Source of the DNA: Lamellibrachia satsuma | Taxonomy: Eukaryota > Annelida > Polychaeta > Sabellida > Siboglinidae | DNA length: 64,000 bases | Assembly (NCBI GenBank): GCA_033239005.1 | Contig: BSQZ01000036.1 | Coordinates: forward strand, 1,280,001-1,344,000 | Direction: 5' to 3' | In this document: positions 53,212 through 64,000 of the stretch, in pieces | Numbering within the stretch: the stretch's first letter is position 1 | Layout of the letters: every line of letters begins with the position of its first letter | Position numbers and translations under genes: made by a program | Notes under the pieces: model-generated | What the model saw: the letters and a program-made list of their open reading frames with translations, nothing else | Database searches by the model: none | What the model was told of the DNA's origin: nothing

Positions 53212-54539
53212 GTTCAAAACAACATGTTGTTTTTAACACAACAATTAAAAAAAAACTTAAAGGAAAGGTCAGTTTGATTGTGCTACCGTACGTCTAAACA
53301 ACGACGTTGCTAGAATACAATGAAAGTATACCTTCACTAAAACAGACAATATGTCTTTGACATACGAGAAATATAAACGTTAGTACTTATACATGTACCA
53401 CACAATGTACAAAGAATACAGCATCGATAGTCATGTGCATTTTACAAGGTACCGTAAACAAACGTCGATACATACATGCATCATACAAAGTACTAGACTA
53501 AAACATCGATAATCACATGCATGTTACAATGCACCAGAAAATACATAGGATACAAACGCCGATTAAACAAATCAATGTCCGTTGGCATATAATCAAGGGC
53601 GTATCAATAATACACAGTTGTATCTAAAAGCTACATAAACAATCATAAAATGATGCTTCACAATGTTAGGATAAATGCAAGAATACATCAACAATCCAAA
53701 CAAATCACTTCATGTGCTACAATAAGTATGTCGACATCTTTAACAGCTAGCGGTTTCGACATGGTCTCTCACGTTACGACATGGATTCTCTGTCCATTTG
53801 TGACACAATTTCGGTGTCGACACAGTACTCTTATAAAGCATTCCAACCACCACGAACAAACACAATATAACAATTGCTACAGTACAGGATACGTGTCCCG
53901 GATACGTTTACCACATTAGAAAAGTACCATTGGAGACTAGCGAAAGTCAGAATACGCATTAATTCCTGTCTGTTTAAGCAAATCCTTTGTTAGAAAACCT
54001 AATTCTAACTATGCCTTTTGTGTTTCACTTGTAAACCAATAATATTCTCACGTAACTTCACTAGCTGATCATGGGTTTTAGCTAATTACTGAAAGCATTT
54101 GGTTTACCGAAGTTAATAAATACGCTAGTTTCGTCGGCTGTAGAGTCGCACTAACGTTGGCATTCACGAATATCGATGTCGGTCGCTGGTCCAAAGAATG
54201 TTTTTGACAATAAATCGAACATGTCGAGTAATCCTCGTTATACCGTGCACTGTATATCGGGATGGACATTTGTCTTTTTAATTTCAGCGATACGTATACT
54301 CTTAGACTCAACTGTCGCGTTTGCTACGTCGTGGATCGAGTCATGTAGCCAGTCACCAATTTGAAACGTTGTATTTTAAAGCGTAATCCCGGGATTTCGG
54401 TCGGCGTTGCTATCGTAATGATAATTACCCATGTCGCCATGTGATCCCATCACCGCCTGTTACAAGGAATCTGTTAAGTAGATAGGATTTATAAAACGTA
54501 CGTCCAGATGGACGTATTCAGTCGATTTTGCAATTGCCA

Positions 54540-55028
54540 TCAGTGTGTGAAATACACACAGAGCGCTATTGTTGCGCATTTCTGTCGCTTTATTTCAGTC
54601 TCAGTCGGCGGCGCTAAGTTGCGTCGCTTTCTAAAATACTTCGTCGTCGATAATGACTCACTGTCACTGTCGAATCTGTCCGCTGCTTCGCGAGCAGTCA
54701 CAGACCGTGTCCTGGGGCGGAGCGATCTGTCCGTCGCACGTCGGGTAAGCCTGGGGTTCGGCTGTCTGTCCTCGCGGGGCGGGTTATATCCATCGCTGGA
54801 TGATAAGCTGCGGTCTCGCTTACGTCGCTTAAGTCGTTTACGTGTGACCTGACCATGCTTCACAGAGGGACCGTCTCGAATTTGATTAGGGCCAGTGTCA
54901 AAGTTCATCGGTCTGTCGTTACTGTCAGTATGGGCAGCAAGTCGTCTGCGAGTAGTGCTAGGAACCTGATGACGAATTGGACGCGGATTGCACGAGTCCC
55001 AATTTTGTTCGGGGGGGGGGGGATACAA
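54540..55028 (-). CDS. Arg/Ser-rich 162-residue open frame of the LTR-type element
   Basis: It begins MYPPPPEQNWDSC and is rich in Arg, Ser, Pro and Asp. Basic clusters RKRLKRRKRD and KRQKC resemble nuclear-localisation or nucleic-acid-binding segments. There is no zinc knuckle (CCHC) and no match I recognise. It lies in a CpG-rich block unlike the AT-rich surroundings. A run of 12 G near 55010 falls on its first codons, which makes the start uncertain. It could be a Gag remnant, an accessory frame or chance. Confidence 0.3.
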   Translation of the reverse strand: MYPPPPEQNWDSCNPRPIRHQVPSTTRRRLAAHTDSNDRPMNFDTGPNQIRDGPSVKHGQVTRKRLKRRKRDRSLSSSDGYNPPREDRQPNPRLTRRATDRSLRPRTRSVTAREAADRFDSDSESLSTTKYFRKRRNLAPPTETEIKRQKCATIALCVYFTH

Positions 55029-56173
55029 ATCTCGGCGTTTACCCGAAATTACTGTGTTGCCGACGGAATCAGGTTAATTCAGCGTAATATTCTTAACGTT
55101 TATTTAAACCGGAATTATTAGCTGTTTTGCTGACCATAATAGGCGAAACACGTAACTTGGGGAAAATAAACGCTTGAGTATTAGCTAAATGTTCTGGCTG
55201 TTTTGCTAAGCTCTTATATATAGCTATAATGGCTTCATGACGCTAGCCTAAATAATTATTTCTGCCACATGTTTCTTAGTGGGAAGAACCGTAATTTCAC
55301 ACAACTAAATGTTCTTTAAATCATCACCCTCGTTGGCCGACCACAACAAAGCTATAATCACTCCTTTGAGTGAATGGTCGAGCATTTCAACCATCTTTAC
55401 CATATTAACCATAATTAACCCAATAGTACCAAAAATGTCTATGCCAGTGGCACCTGCAGTAATTTTGGCCTATCGATGGGTTCAACCGACTCGGATTACT
55501 CCAATAATCCATTCGTGGATAAAGTTTGCTCCATTTAAACATGGCGTCCCACATTTATCAAATTCTTACAAATTCTCAATTTGTAAATAAACCCAATTTT
55601 CATAGCAACTGTTGATCTCTATTCGATCACACCAAATCCAATCGACGACACAAAAATGGCCATAAGGACGCATTAATAATAACTTACGTTGATCTTTTTG
55701 GTTTAATTGCCACTGAACACTTTAACAGTGACTTCATTCACTGTTCTGAATGTAAACTTGCATTGTTCTCACAACAACACAACACAACAACCTATATATT
55801 AGGTTGGGGCTCTTTTCTTTCAATTAAAATCAAGTTCCTAATATTGACTTCAGTAAATCGTACAGTGGATATAACGTAACCTCACGCAAATATGTAATTA
55901 ATTATTTCCAGTTAACATTTTAACTCTCCACACGCAAATATACAATCAGGTGCGTTTTAATTAAACGTACTCCCCTAAATAATGATCTCTTCAATATTTA
56001 ACCCAATACCAAGTATACTGGGTATATTGTGCAGCCAAATAATTTAGAATATATTGTAAGACATTCCGTTAAAAACAATTTATAATTTCTGTAAATTATG
56101 CTCAATTGTCATGCACTGTTGTTAAATGCACTTTTTAAATACAACATCAAATCGAAACAGATCAGTCAAGACA

Positions 56174-56545
56174 TCAACATAAATCGGCAACATACCATAC
56201 ACGATCCCAGGCAGGTTTTTCCACAAAACATAGTCCTACACATAAATGTTTTTTTTTTCCATTAAGTCCTGTAGTTTCGTCTCGTCCCCCGACTGCGCAT
56301 CGCCGTGGCGTTCGGTGGTCAACGTGTCCGGGCTGTCCGTGATACGTGCCCTTGTCGGCAGTCATCGTCCTCGGTTGCTGATTTCCGGGGCGCGTGGTCC
56401 GTTGTCCAGATTGCTGCCTGTCGTCGCATGCGTGTCGGGTGTCTGGCTGGTGTCTGGGCCATATCACGCGGCCGTCCGGTTGACTTGTCGTTACATGTGG
56501 ACATCGTTTTAAAATGTTCGAAGCTAAGCACAAATGAAAAGTCAC
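56174..56545 (-). CDS. Second open frame of the LTR-type element, 123 residues
   Basis: A minus-strand frame in the other CpG-rich block, with many His, Arg, Gln and Pro and no recognised motif. It is placed downstream of the putative 5' LTR where a gag frame would start. Overlapping plus frames of similar length exist, so it may be chance. Confidence 0.2.
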   Translation of the reverse strand: MTFHLCLASNILKRCPHVTTSQPDGRVIWPRHQPDTRHACDDRQQSGQRTTRPGNQQPRTMTADKGTYHGQPGHVDHRTPRRCAVGGRDETTGLNGKKKHLCVGLCFVEKPAWDRVWYVADLC

Positions 56546-56723
56546 TGCACGTTTTCAGATTTCACTGTCACTGTTCGTGAGAATTTCAACTTCGTAAGCA
56601 CGTCAAATGGAAGAATGTTTCTCTCCGCATATCGTCAGTAGGGTAGTGAAACATCGCATTTGTAAGTTCGAAAGACACATACCTCTCTAACAGATCGTCG
56701 CTGGTAATCGTCGTGAATGTGCG

Positions 56724-56947
56724 TTTTAAAGTGCGCTCGTCAGTGTACGCCGAAAAATCGCTGGCGTTGCTCGCCAATGTACGTTAGTCAGTGTACGCCG
56801 AAAAAAAATCGCTGGCGTCGCTCGCCAATGTACGTTAGTCAGTGTACGCCGAAAAAAAATCGCTGGCGTCGCTCGCCAATGTACGTTTTAATGCACGTTC
56901 ACGAATCTATGTACATCGAAAAAAATCGCTGGCGTCGCTCGCCAATG
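56724..56947. repeat. ~53-bp tandem repeat inside the element, next to the right LTR
   Basis: About four units of 'gtacgttagtcagtgtacgc', then 'cgaaaaaaaatcgctggcgt' and 'cgctcgccaat'. On the minus strand every unit carries TGGCGAGCGACGCCAGCG, and the last is 10-20 nt from the LTR edge, where a primer binding site would be. Confidence 0.9.
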
Positions 56948-56956
56948 TAAGATATA

Positions 56957-57976
56957 TGCCTCCCTCTTCTTGTCTTCTTCGGGGCCGCACGCAATGGTCC
57001 AGGAGGCATTTCTCACAACGAAGGATATTTTGATTGTCCGTCGTTTTTGCGCTCGCCAGGTCGAGATTTATAACTGAATTTGTACTCACTCGACCAATGA
57101 GTACATAGAGTACTACAGAAGTGTAGTCAACGCATTGTTCTCCAGGTTCGAAACGATTTTAATCTTGTACATCAGACGGCTACGTACATAGTAGCAATAT
57201 AATCACTCACGATGACAAATAAAAATAACAGTGAAGACATATATCACTGTAAACCGTAAAGAAAAGTAGTGAATGTAAACATCACTCAAACTGTATACAG
57301 ATTCTTAAAATCTAGAAGATTTGACAATAAAATTCTGGCCGGAAATTTTGAATTCTAATGCTAAAGCAGGTATGGCCCGCCATGACCACCCTTACTGAAA
57401 ATTTTGATGCCTAAAATTCAGCATGACTACACACCTAAGTGTGAATTTAAAATAGTCTTGCCGCTCCCTTGTAAACGCTCCTCCGGGGTATTTATACTCC
57501 CAGTTTTCCAAAATCAGACGCCGTCACTAGAGGCGCCGTGGTTGCTTAAATACCCAATACGCTTTACTATTGGTCAACTTGTTAAATCCACCCACCCTCT
57601 CAACCACTGGACAATGACGTCTGCCAGTCTTCCTTTCCCAATTTCGCAAGTTAAACTTTTGAACTCTTGGAGCTGCGCCAAATCCAGGATTCCCACTGCT
57701 CCTTCTCGGTTCCCCAATTACGTTGACCCTCGGGTCAGGGCAATTTAGCAAATGTCAGGATTAAAGGGAAGGCTGAAGTGTCTAAACAGTACCATCAATC
57801 TTTGACACCATATGGATTGTGTCCATATCCACTTGGGTGGTTTAACTATAAACTTTTAGAAACCTGTTTTTCTATTGTTAATCTAGGCTTAACACATCGA
57901 ATAAACTTCCAAATGACTTACTAAACATTAGCGCATAAAAAAACTAATTAAACCAAACTGGCCTATACTTTACATT
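56957..57976 (-). repeat. Right LTR (5' LTR if the element is on minus)
   Basis: Partner of 52177-53193 at offset 4780-4783. Visible differences are one extra C, one extra G and one extra A in homopolymers. Confidence 0.9.
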
Positions 57977-58001
57977 GGGACCCCAGCACTGGCCCATACA
58001 C
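57977..58001. repeat. 25-bp flanking direct repeat, right copy
   Basis: Identical to 52152-52176. The interrupted LINE frame continues from here. Confidence 0.92.
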
Positions 58002-58450
58002 TAACACCAACATCCAGCAGTTGGAGGCTGTGCAACTGGGGACTATTAGACCACCAGTAGTACCAGTCATACCAGATGATCAGCAGACTTGGCTGGCAAT
58101 CCTTGGAAGACTGAAGCAAAACTGTCAATATAGTCTTGATGTACCTCATCATATTACATCCTGCTCCACTTGTTACAAGAGGCCACAACCTGCACTGCCT
58201 GGTCCTCTACTGCAGGACAGACATGTGCATGAACTCTTCCTTACCATCTGGTATCCAACCAGCTACTTGGATGCGTAGTCATGTACCCAAGTTTTGAAAC
58301 CTTCATGGGAGGGTTAACAGCTGTGGATGTTTGAAGAGAAATGGAAGTCAAGGTTTTGAGCCTATGCACCAGTGGTTTACTAGGAAAACCTTGTTGAACA
58401 CACAATATCTTTATTTCATGGGCCACGCCATAGTGTAAAAGCCGCCGCAC
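57977..58450 (+). mobile_element. Old LINE fragment, right part
   Basis: The frame continues WDPSTGPYTNTNIQQLEAVQ, the '.I..LE.VQRRAARFV' block of CR1/Jockey-group LINEs, then degenerates. Joined to 52050-52176 it restores the normal order of the block once one copy of the 25-bp repeat is removed. Confidence 0.7.
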
Positions 58451-61075
58451 ACTACATGACTCGTTAAGATGCTATAGTCTGCGACAATCCATTGTATTTA
58501 TAGCCGTTTTCCGAGCGTGCATGTCTACAATAATACAATCATTTGATTCCACACAAAAACAAGGAAATATTGTTTAAATTCAACGAATCATACGCAGAAT
58601 TATTGAACATTCCTCAGGATAGTTTGTTATCATGAGCAAACCATTGTTTTATCATATTCTAAAGGGTTTGTTTACATGTAGAGCTTTCTCCGCCTTATAC
58701 TAATGACAATAACATCCTGGTAGACTGATGCTTTTGTCTTGTCTTCAGTCATTCCTCATCATTTAGTGCTCCTTGCCGAGATTTCAAAAACAGACATTAC
58801 GGATTGTAATCATGCATGTCACACCTCATGGAGTGAGTTTATTCTGATGACCTGATTCACGATGGGCTAAATTAATTGTGCAGGTTGCTTTGACAACCAC
58901 TCCATAGAGTATTGCTGGAGTTAATGGCGTTGTATTGAGTAAACTGTCTCAGTGCAGTATATCTGTCTAAGCTGACAGTCTATAAAGATGGTAATTCTGA
59001 CAAATACTGTGGGAGACTATTCATACTTACACGTTGAACTGAATGTGTCACTGTTGTATTTATTACTTATGACCTTTTACTTATTTAACTTATTTAACAG
59101 GTGTTAACTCACCTTAATTTATTTTAGTTATTTAATTGGTTTTAACTTGTCTTAATATATCTCACTCCATCTATGTTGACTTATTTAGCTTATTTAATTC
59201 TTTTTAATATCTTTTATCTCAATTTATCTTTTCTTACCTTACTTATTTTACCATGTTAATGCCTTTGAGCAGATTTTGATCTGGATCCACACCACATTTA
59301 TGAATACCTGTTTTATTTTTATTTATTTGTCCTGCATGAATGCCCTTATTACAAGTTAAAATACGAGTGGAATGCTGAGTTTATTAACATGGACCTGACA
59401 GTGGTTTGACTAACTATGTGACCTTGTAAACACTGCAGTGTTGGCTGTCTTCATGAAAGAGAGTGAGAGCTGTCATAGGCGCCTGTCTCTCTAGACACCA
59501 GTACAGAATGTGTTTACCTGGTTGATTATAATCACCTGTCAGGGTTTCTTTCTTTCAAACTCTTGTCAGATAACAGTTGGGATGTCTTGTTCACCTGTCA
59601 CCTACTCTTCTAGTGTGACATCTTAATAAGGTGCAGGAATGATAGGTTCGCCTAGTGAGATAAGAATGATAGGTTTGCCTAGTGAGATAAGGCATCTCCA
59701 GGGTCCACTATCATTACTGTATTACTACATTAATTGCTGATACATGATTTTTTGGATTGAATAAAACAAATTGTGTTCTGGTCTGATAATTTTATGTGTG
59801 AACTTTCCCAAGATGTTGTGAATTTATTTTTTATATGTTTGTTTTGTCCGTGTGGTAGAAATGTTAACGTGGTTGTTTACACTGTGTCGCATTCTCTCAC
59901 TCAGCACACTCTGCATGTTTAAGTAGTTGCCCTAATGACATTGTTGCATAGTCTATTGTGTACCTATCACCTTACATAACTAAAGTAGTATCCTCAAGAA
60001 GGACACTGATGGTAGTTTTGAACAGTTGACTGTTACCTTTGTGACACATAATTTGATTAGTTACTATATTTTTTTATGTCTCCTTTCATTTGTGCTAAAC
60101 TTGTTGTGTTAAGCCTCTCTTTGTAGAAATAATATATCCACATAATTTATGTAATACTTTTTGCCACCCTTTGATTATTTTCTAAAGATTTTCTGTTTCA
60201 TAAAAGTTCTTCACAGCTTATCCCAATATTACGCTCACTAGTCCATGAGATACAACATTAAGTGAAATAACGCATCCCTAAATTGGCATTAATAGATAAA
60301 TTGGCAGCCTTGCAGTGCGTTGAAGGCAGTGGAGGTAGATGGTGCAGGTAAGTTAGTTGATTAGGGAGAGACACCTGGCTTCCCACCTGTCTCTCTTCCT
60401 AATGTGACTCCACGGCGACCCACTCGCCCAGACAGCGTGGTACTTCGCAGAGACATGACCACTATGGTGACGAGCAATTAGTGATAACTGACACTAGATG
60501 GAGCAACTGGGAAGCCATAATGAGGATACGTGACCACTTAGGTGTAGGACCGATCAGTGGGTCACTTTGCATGGTGACCTTCTGTCATCTTCGCTGCTGA
60601 GTTTAGTCTTGGTTTACAGGAAGAACAATGAAGAAATGGAAAATATTTACACCAGCTGCTGATTTAGGGGGCTCACCTGATTTGCACCACCACCACCCCT
60701 CTAAACCTGGGATCATTCCTATGGAAAATCATGTAGCAGTGAAAATCGTTAATCATATAAGAATTAAAATTATAAATAGGAGAGGGTTAATGTACAGTGA
60801 TGTAATCTGTACAAATTTGAACACTGGAAGTGAGCCCGATATTCTAGACCTGTCCCTGAACATTGTGGGTTTCTCACTAGATTTAAAGCTTTGTTTGTGA
60901 ATTCTAACATGTGAGGCTAGCACAGTGATCTAGCAGCATCTGTGCAAGGGAACACCTTACCTAATCACAGTGTGAAAACTGGTCAATCCTTTGTGTGCTG
61001 ACAGTAAGTGTAAACATGGTGTGGGCATTGCGATTGATCATTGAATCTGAAGCGTAACTTTAATACCTAGATGTC
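58450..61075. other. No gene clearly seen; one weak exon candidate
   Basis: Ordinary AT-rich sequence with a 25-bp 'atgataggtt.gcctagtgag' duplication at 59640-59690. At 60621 a good acceptor (TTGGTTTACAG) opens a phase-1-compatible frame that stays open to 60900. No donor or domain confirms it. Confidence 0.4.
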
Positions 61076-61084
61076 AGTGTCAAA

Positions 61085-61680
61085 AATATTTGTTCATTCT
61101 AGTGTTAAATTGTCTCGTGTCTAGTTTGGTGCTGAATTGTTTGATGCAGAAATGTCCAACTGACCTGCCTGATGCTGAATTTTGTGCAATATTGAATTGT
61201 ATGGTGTTGAATTGTCCTGAGCTGAATTGTCTGGTATTGAATGGTCTGGTGCTGAATTCCCAAGCCGAATTTTCGAGTGCTGAACTGTCTGTCGTTGAGT
61301 GGTCTGGTGTTAAATTATCTGGTGGTAAACTGCCTGGTGCTGAATTGTCTCGTGTTGAATTATTTGATGTTGAATTATCTGGTGCTGATTTGTCCTGAGT
61401 TAGTTTTTTTCCTCTGCTTTATTTTCCTCAGCTGAATTGTCTGGTTCTGGATCGTCTGGTATATTGGGCTGAAATGTCTGAACTGAATGATTCAGAGCTG
61501 AATTGCTTGGTGTTGAATTGTTCTGAGCTTAAATGTCTGGTGTTTAATTGTCCTGAGCTTAAATGTTGAATTGTCTTGAGTTATCTGGTGCTGATCTGTC
61601 CAGAGCTGAATGAGTCAGAGCTGAACTGTGTGTTGTTGAGGAATTGTCCAGAGCTTAACTGTGTGTGTTGTTGAGTCAAC
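61085..61680. repeat. Degenerate 'gtctggtgctgaatt' minisatellite
   Basis: About 15-bp units (GAATTGTCTGGTGTT and variants) repeat some 30 times over ~600 bp with heavy divergence. Confidence 0.88.
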
Positions 61681-62637
61681 GGGAGCCCCAAACGAGAGCC
61701 GTGTAGATGCAGGTCATGTCATCAGACCCTGGTGGGAAGAGGACACTTGAGACTGGACATAAGTTGATCAGCCGTCCACTATCTCCCAAACCCTGGGGCA
61801 GACATCTTAATGTAAATCTATTGATAGATACTAATTCCATTTACAGCTACCAGTTGTAATTTAGCAGAAGAAATCTTCGTACTGCGAATGCCTATCACAT
61901 TTCAACAATGTGAATGTCGTTCAAATGCAGAGACACGGATTTTGAACCCATTAAAGGACTCCTCGGTCTAATTTCCACAGTATCCAATTACCGTAGTTTT
62001 GAATCGTGTTCCAATGGTTTACCATAAATGAATCTTAGCCAGTATGGACCTAGCCTCATCAAAACCACTTGCTTTCTAATACAGATACATCCAGGATTCT
62101 ATTAGCTACAATTTCAATGCTAGAGTTAGGGCATATAGTTAATTAGACTAGCTGGAGCAAGGTTATCAAGCTTCCGTGGGTCAAACTCTTTGTTTTTTAC
62201 GTCATTAGCCGTAAATGGAAGCAATTTGTGAATACAAATATAATACGATCTAGACATGCTCATTTGTACAGATGACCTGTTTTCGGTACAGATACACGTC
62301 TAAGATTTGTATGGATTTGTTTAAGATTTAAGGAAAAATTTGCCATGGAAAAGTACCTATTTTCTTGGGCATTGCCCAATGGGCAAGCTTGGTCTGCCCA
62401 GCACTTGCCCAAGCCAGGCGGCAGTGTCACTAATGTGTTGACGCCTTGATTGTGTACATTATTATATATTATTATATTGTTTAAATAGCATAAAAAATAC
62501 TTTCTATAATTGCATCTGTATATTTGCTACATTGTGAGTGCCAACAGTCACCAGATGGTGGAAGTAGTAGCGCTTGATGAGGTTATTTTTGTAGGGAAGT
62601 AGCGATGTCAGATTTAAAACATAAAAGCATGTTAATT

Positions 62638-62780
62638 TTTCATCATCAAAGCATCTTTTTCCATCATCAAATCATATTTTTTTCATTATCAAAGCATCTT
62701 TTATCTTCATCAGAGTTTCTTTTTCATCATCAAAGTATCTTTGTTTTTCATCATCAAAGTATCTTTGTTTTTCATCTTCC
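62638..62780. repeat. 'ttttcatcatcaaagcatct' minisatellite
   Basis: Six or seven 21- to 24-bp units. Flanking frames on minus (DDEKQRYF repeats) are artefacts. Confidence 0.93.
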
Positions 62781-62799
62781 GCACTGACAAACTTCTGAC

Positions 62800-64000
62800 A
62801 AAGAAACACGTGTAAATTTGTTTTTAAAATTTCAGTGTTTGATATCGTATAACCAGGCACAAAACAATTTAACACCACCATGCAGTGCTGAGTCGTAATA
62901 AAATGGCCAAAATGTTTAATATTCCCTGTAATTTTATTCAAAACGTATTTGTGGTTAGGGGTTCTACGTCACGGATGTCAGCTTGGAGTAGTCCCCAGAG
63001 TCCAGGACTAGCAAAAATACCGCCAGACATGATAACTTGGTAGTTCTGTCATGATAATAATATTTACCAAATTTCAGGATACACAACATTTATTACAGAA
63101 ATATCCATCTACGCTTTGGTACTTGGCACTGCCTCTCAATATCTCAATGGCTTCTAGGAATCTAACTCTTGAAATTGCGACATAATACCGGCAGTTACAG
63201 TACTGGTAGCATCTAGCGATGATTTACGTAACTTGGAACAATCGTAGAAAAGATGCATGACTGGCAAACAATTGTATGTAATTGTTCACATAGCATTGCT
63301 AACAAAACAATAATATTATTCTACGTGATAACTACTACAAAGAGTAATTAATTCAGTAATGTTCATAAAAAGGTAGTGGGGTAAAAAAAACTAATAGTGT
63401 TCTGTCTCCTTCCTGGGGCCGTAGATGAACCCCTGTAAGTTTGGCACCCGAGAAAGCGTCTAGGAGGAGCAGTGTAGCATACATTCATACGTACTCTAGC
63501 TGGATTATAAGAAGATGTCGATACTGGTTGTTCTTGTTGATTGCGTTCATGAACCAGGCTCAGCTGATGAAGTCGATTCATCAGGTTACACAAAATGAAA
63601 ACATTTTTGTAATATATACTATAATAATGTGGTAGTTGTGGTGTAAGGTGGTCTTTACTACAGTTCCAGCTCATTTTATTGCCAGATTGTCTATCGATAT
63701 GTGTGGTTTTAAAGGCCACAGTATCAAGTAACATATAAAGACCGCTGTGTTCATGGACTAAATGGTCGAAGTGACAATGGTTTTTGTTGCAATTTCTAGG
63801 ACATCTAAAGAGAAACAGGTATAAGGAAAATCATCACAGAAGGAAAAAATGCAAAAGTGAAATTGAAGAGAGATGGGTAATGGCTGAAAGGCGTCATCTT
63901 AATAATTGAAATGGAAAACCATGATAACTAGCATCCCCTGACAAAGCACTTGAAGATGATGACAAGGTTAAAGTTATTAATTTTCTGAGCTGGCAGTGAC
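62800..64000. other. Right end, no gene recognised
   Basis: A 123-codon minus frame (63734-63363) and an overlapping plus frame lack splice signals and matches. No TM or LDLa exon of the CUB gene found. Confidence 0.5.

Larger units (their letters stand above)
52177..57976 (-). mobile_element. 5.8-kb LTR-type element without recognisable reverse transcriptase (LARD-like)
   Basis: Terminal direct repeats 52177-53193 and 56957-57976 (about 1.02 kb, TG...CA-type ends) differ only by three 1-bp homopolymer indels that I can see, so the insertion is recent. Minus orientation is favoured by a polypurine tract AAAAAAAAGTGTGGGAGG at 53211-53194 next to the left LTR, and by TATAAATA on the minus strand of each LTR. 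The 3.76-kb inside has no reverse transcriptase, integrase or protease motif. It does hold an Arg-rich frame and CpG-rich blocks. It is flanked by a 25-bp direct repeat, far longer than the 4-6 bp left by retroviral-type integrases. Confidence 0.85.

Noticed and set aside
63363..63734. 123-codon minus-strand frame near the right end
   Set aside because: No splice sites, start context or recognisable motif; an overlapping plus frame is equally open.

Overview
The window looks like nuclear DNA of a bilaterian invertebrate. Genes are split by long introns with GT-AG borders, the background is AT-rich, micro- and minisatellites are abundant, and several families of non-LTR retrotransposon (LINE) are present. 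A marine lophotrochozoan or similar animal would fit, but I cannot fix the phylum. There is no bacterial, CRISPR or operon-like structure, and almost all long open frames are repeats or transposon remains.

Two host genes can be supported by joining exons by hand. (1) On the minus strand, 205-5111, is the 5' half of gamma-SNAP (NAPG), a TPR-like adaptor of NSF in membrane fusion. Seven exons keep one frame; the rest lies beyond the left edge. (2) On the plus strand, starting at 10507, is a gene for a secreted or membrane-anchored protein with a signal peptide, one CUB domain and one LDL-receptor class A repeat. Six exons (10507-51824) keep one frame across about 41 kb and the gene runs on past 51824. 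The two genes are divergent, with a LINE lying between them.

Most of the window is intron filled with repeats. 1.5-2.5 kb: a LINE tail that has grown into a direct/inverted minisatellite, and an inverted repeat around an (AT)n tract. 5.5-9.0 kb: a long decayed LINE on the minus strand with a mutated catalytic box. 11-14 kb: a SINE-like repeat and two LINE 3' pieces. 22.0-22.6 kb: a 24-bp minisatellite. 22.7-25.7 kb: a long-inverted-repeat element interrupted by an L2-like LINE. 25.9-26.6 kb: a ~56-bp minisatellite built from the 3' splice site and first bases of CUB exon 3. 28.7-29.0 kb: a tRNA-derived SINE. 31.4-32.2 kb: a 29-bp minisatellite. 33.9-36.6 kb: a CR1-like LINE with a (CAGG)n expansion inside its reverse transcriptase. 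41.5-44.1 kb: three tandem arrays. 52.2-58.0 kb: a young 5.8-kb LTR-type element without recognisable reverse transcriptase, inserted into an old LINE and flanked by an unusually long 25-bp direct repeat.

The most notable observations are the multiplied splice acceptor at 25.9-26.6 kb and the LTR-type element with the 25-bp flanking repeat. I see no new multi-gene system. Stretches not covered by an entry hold no gene, RNA or repeat that I can recognise.
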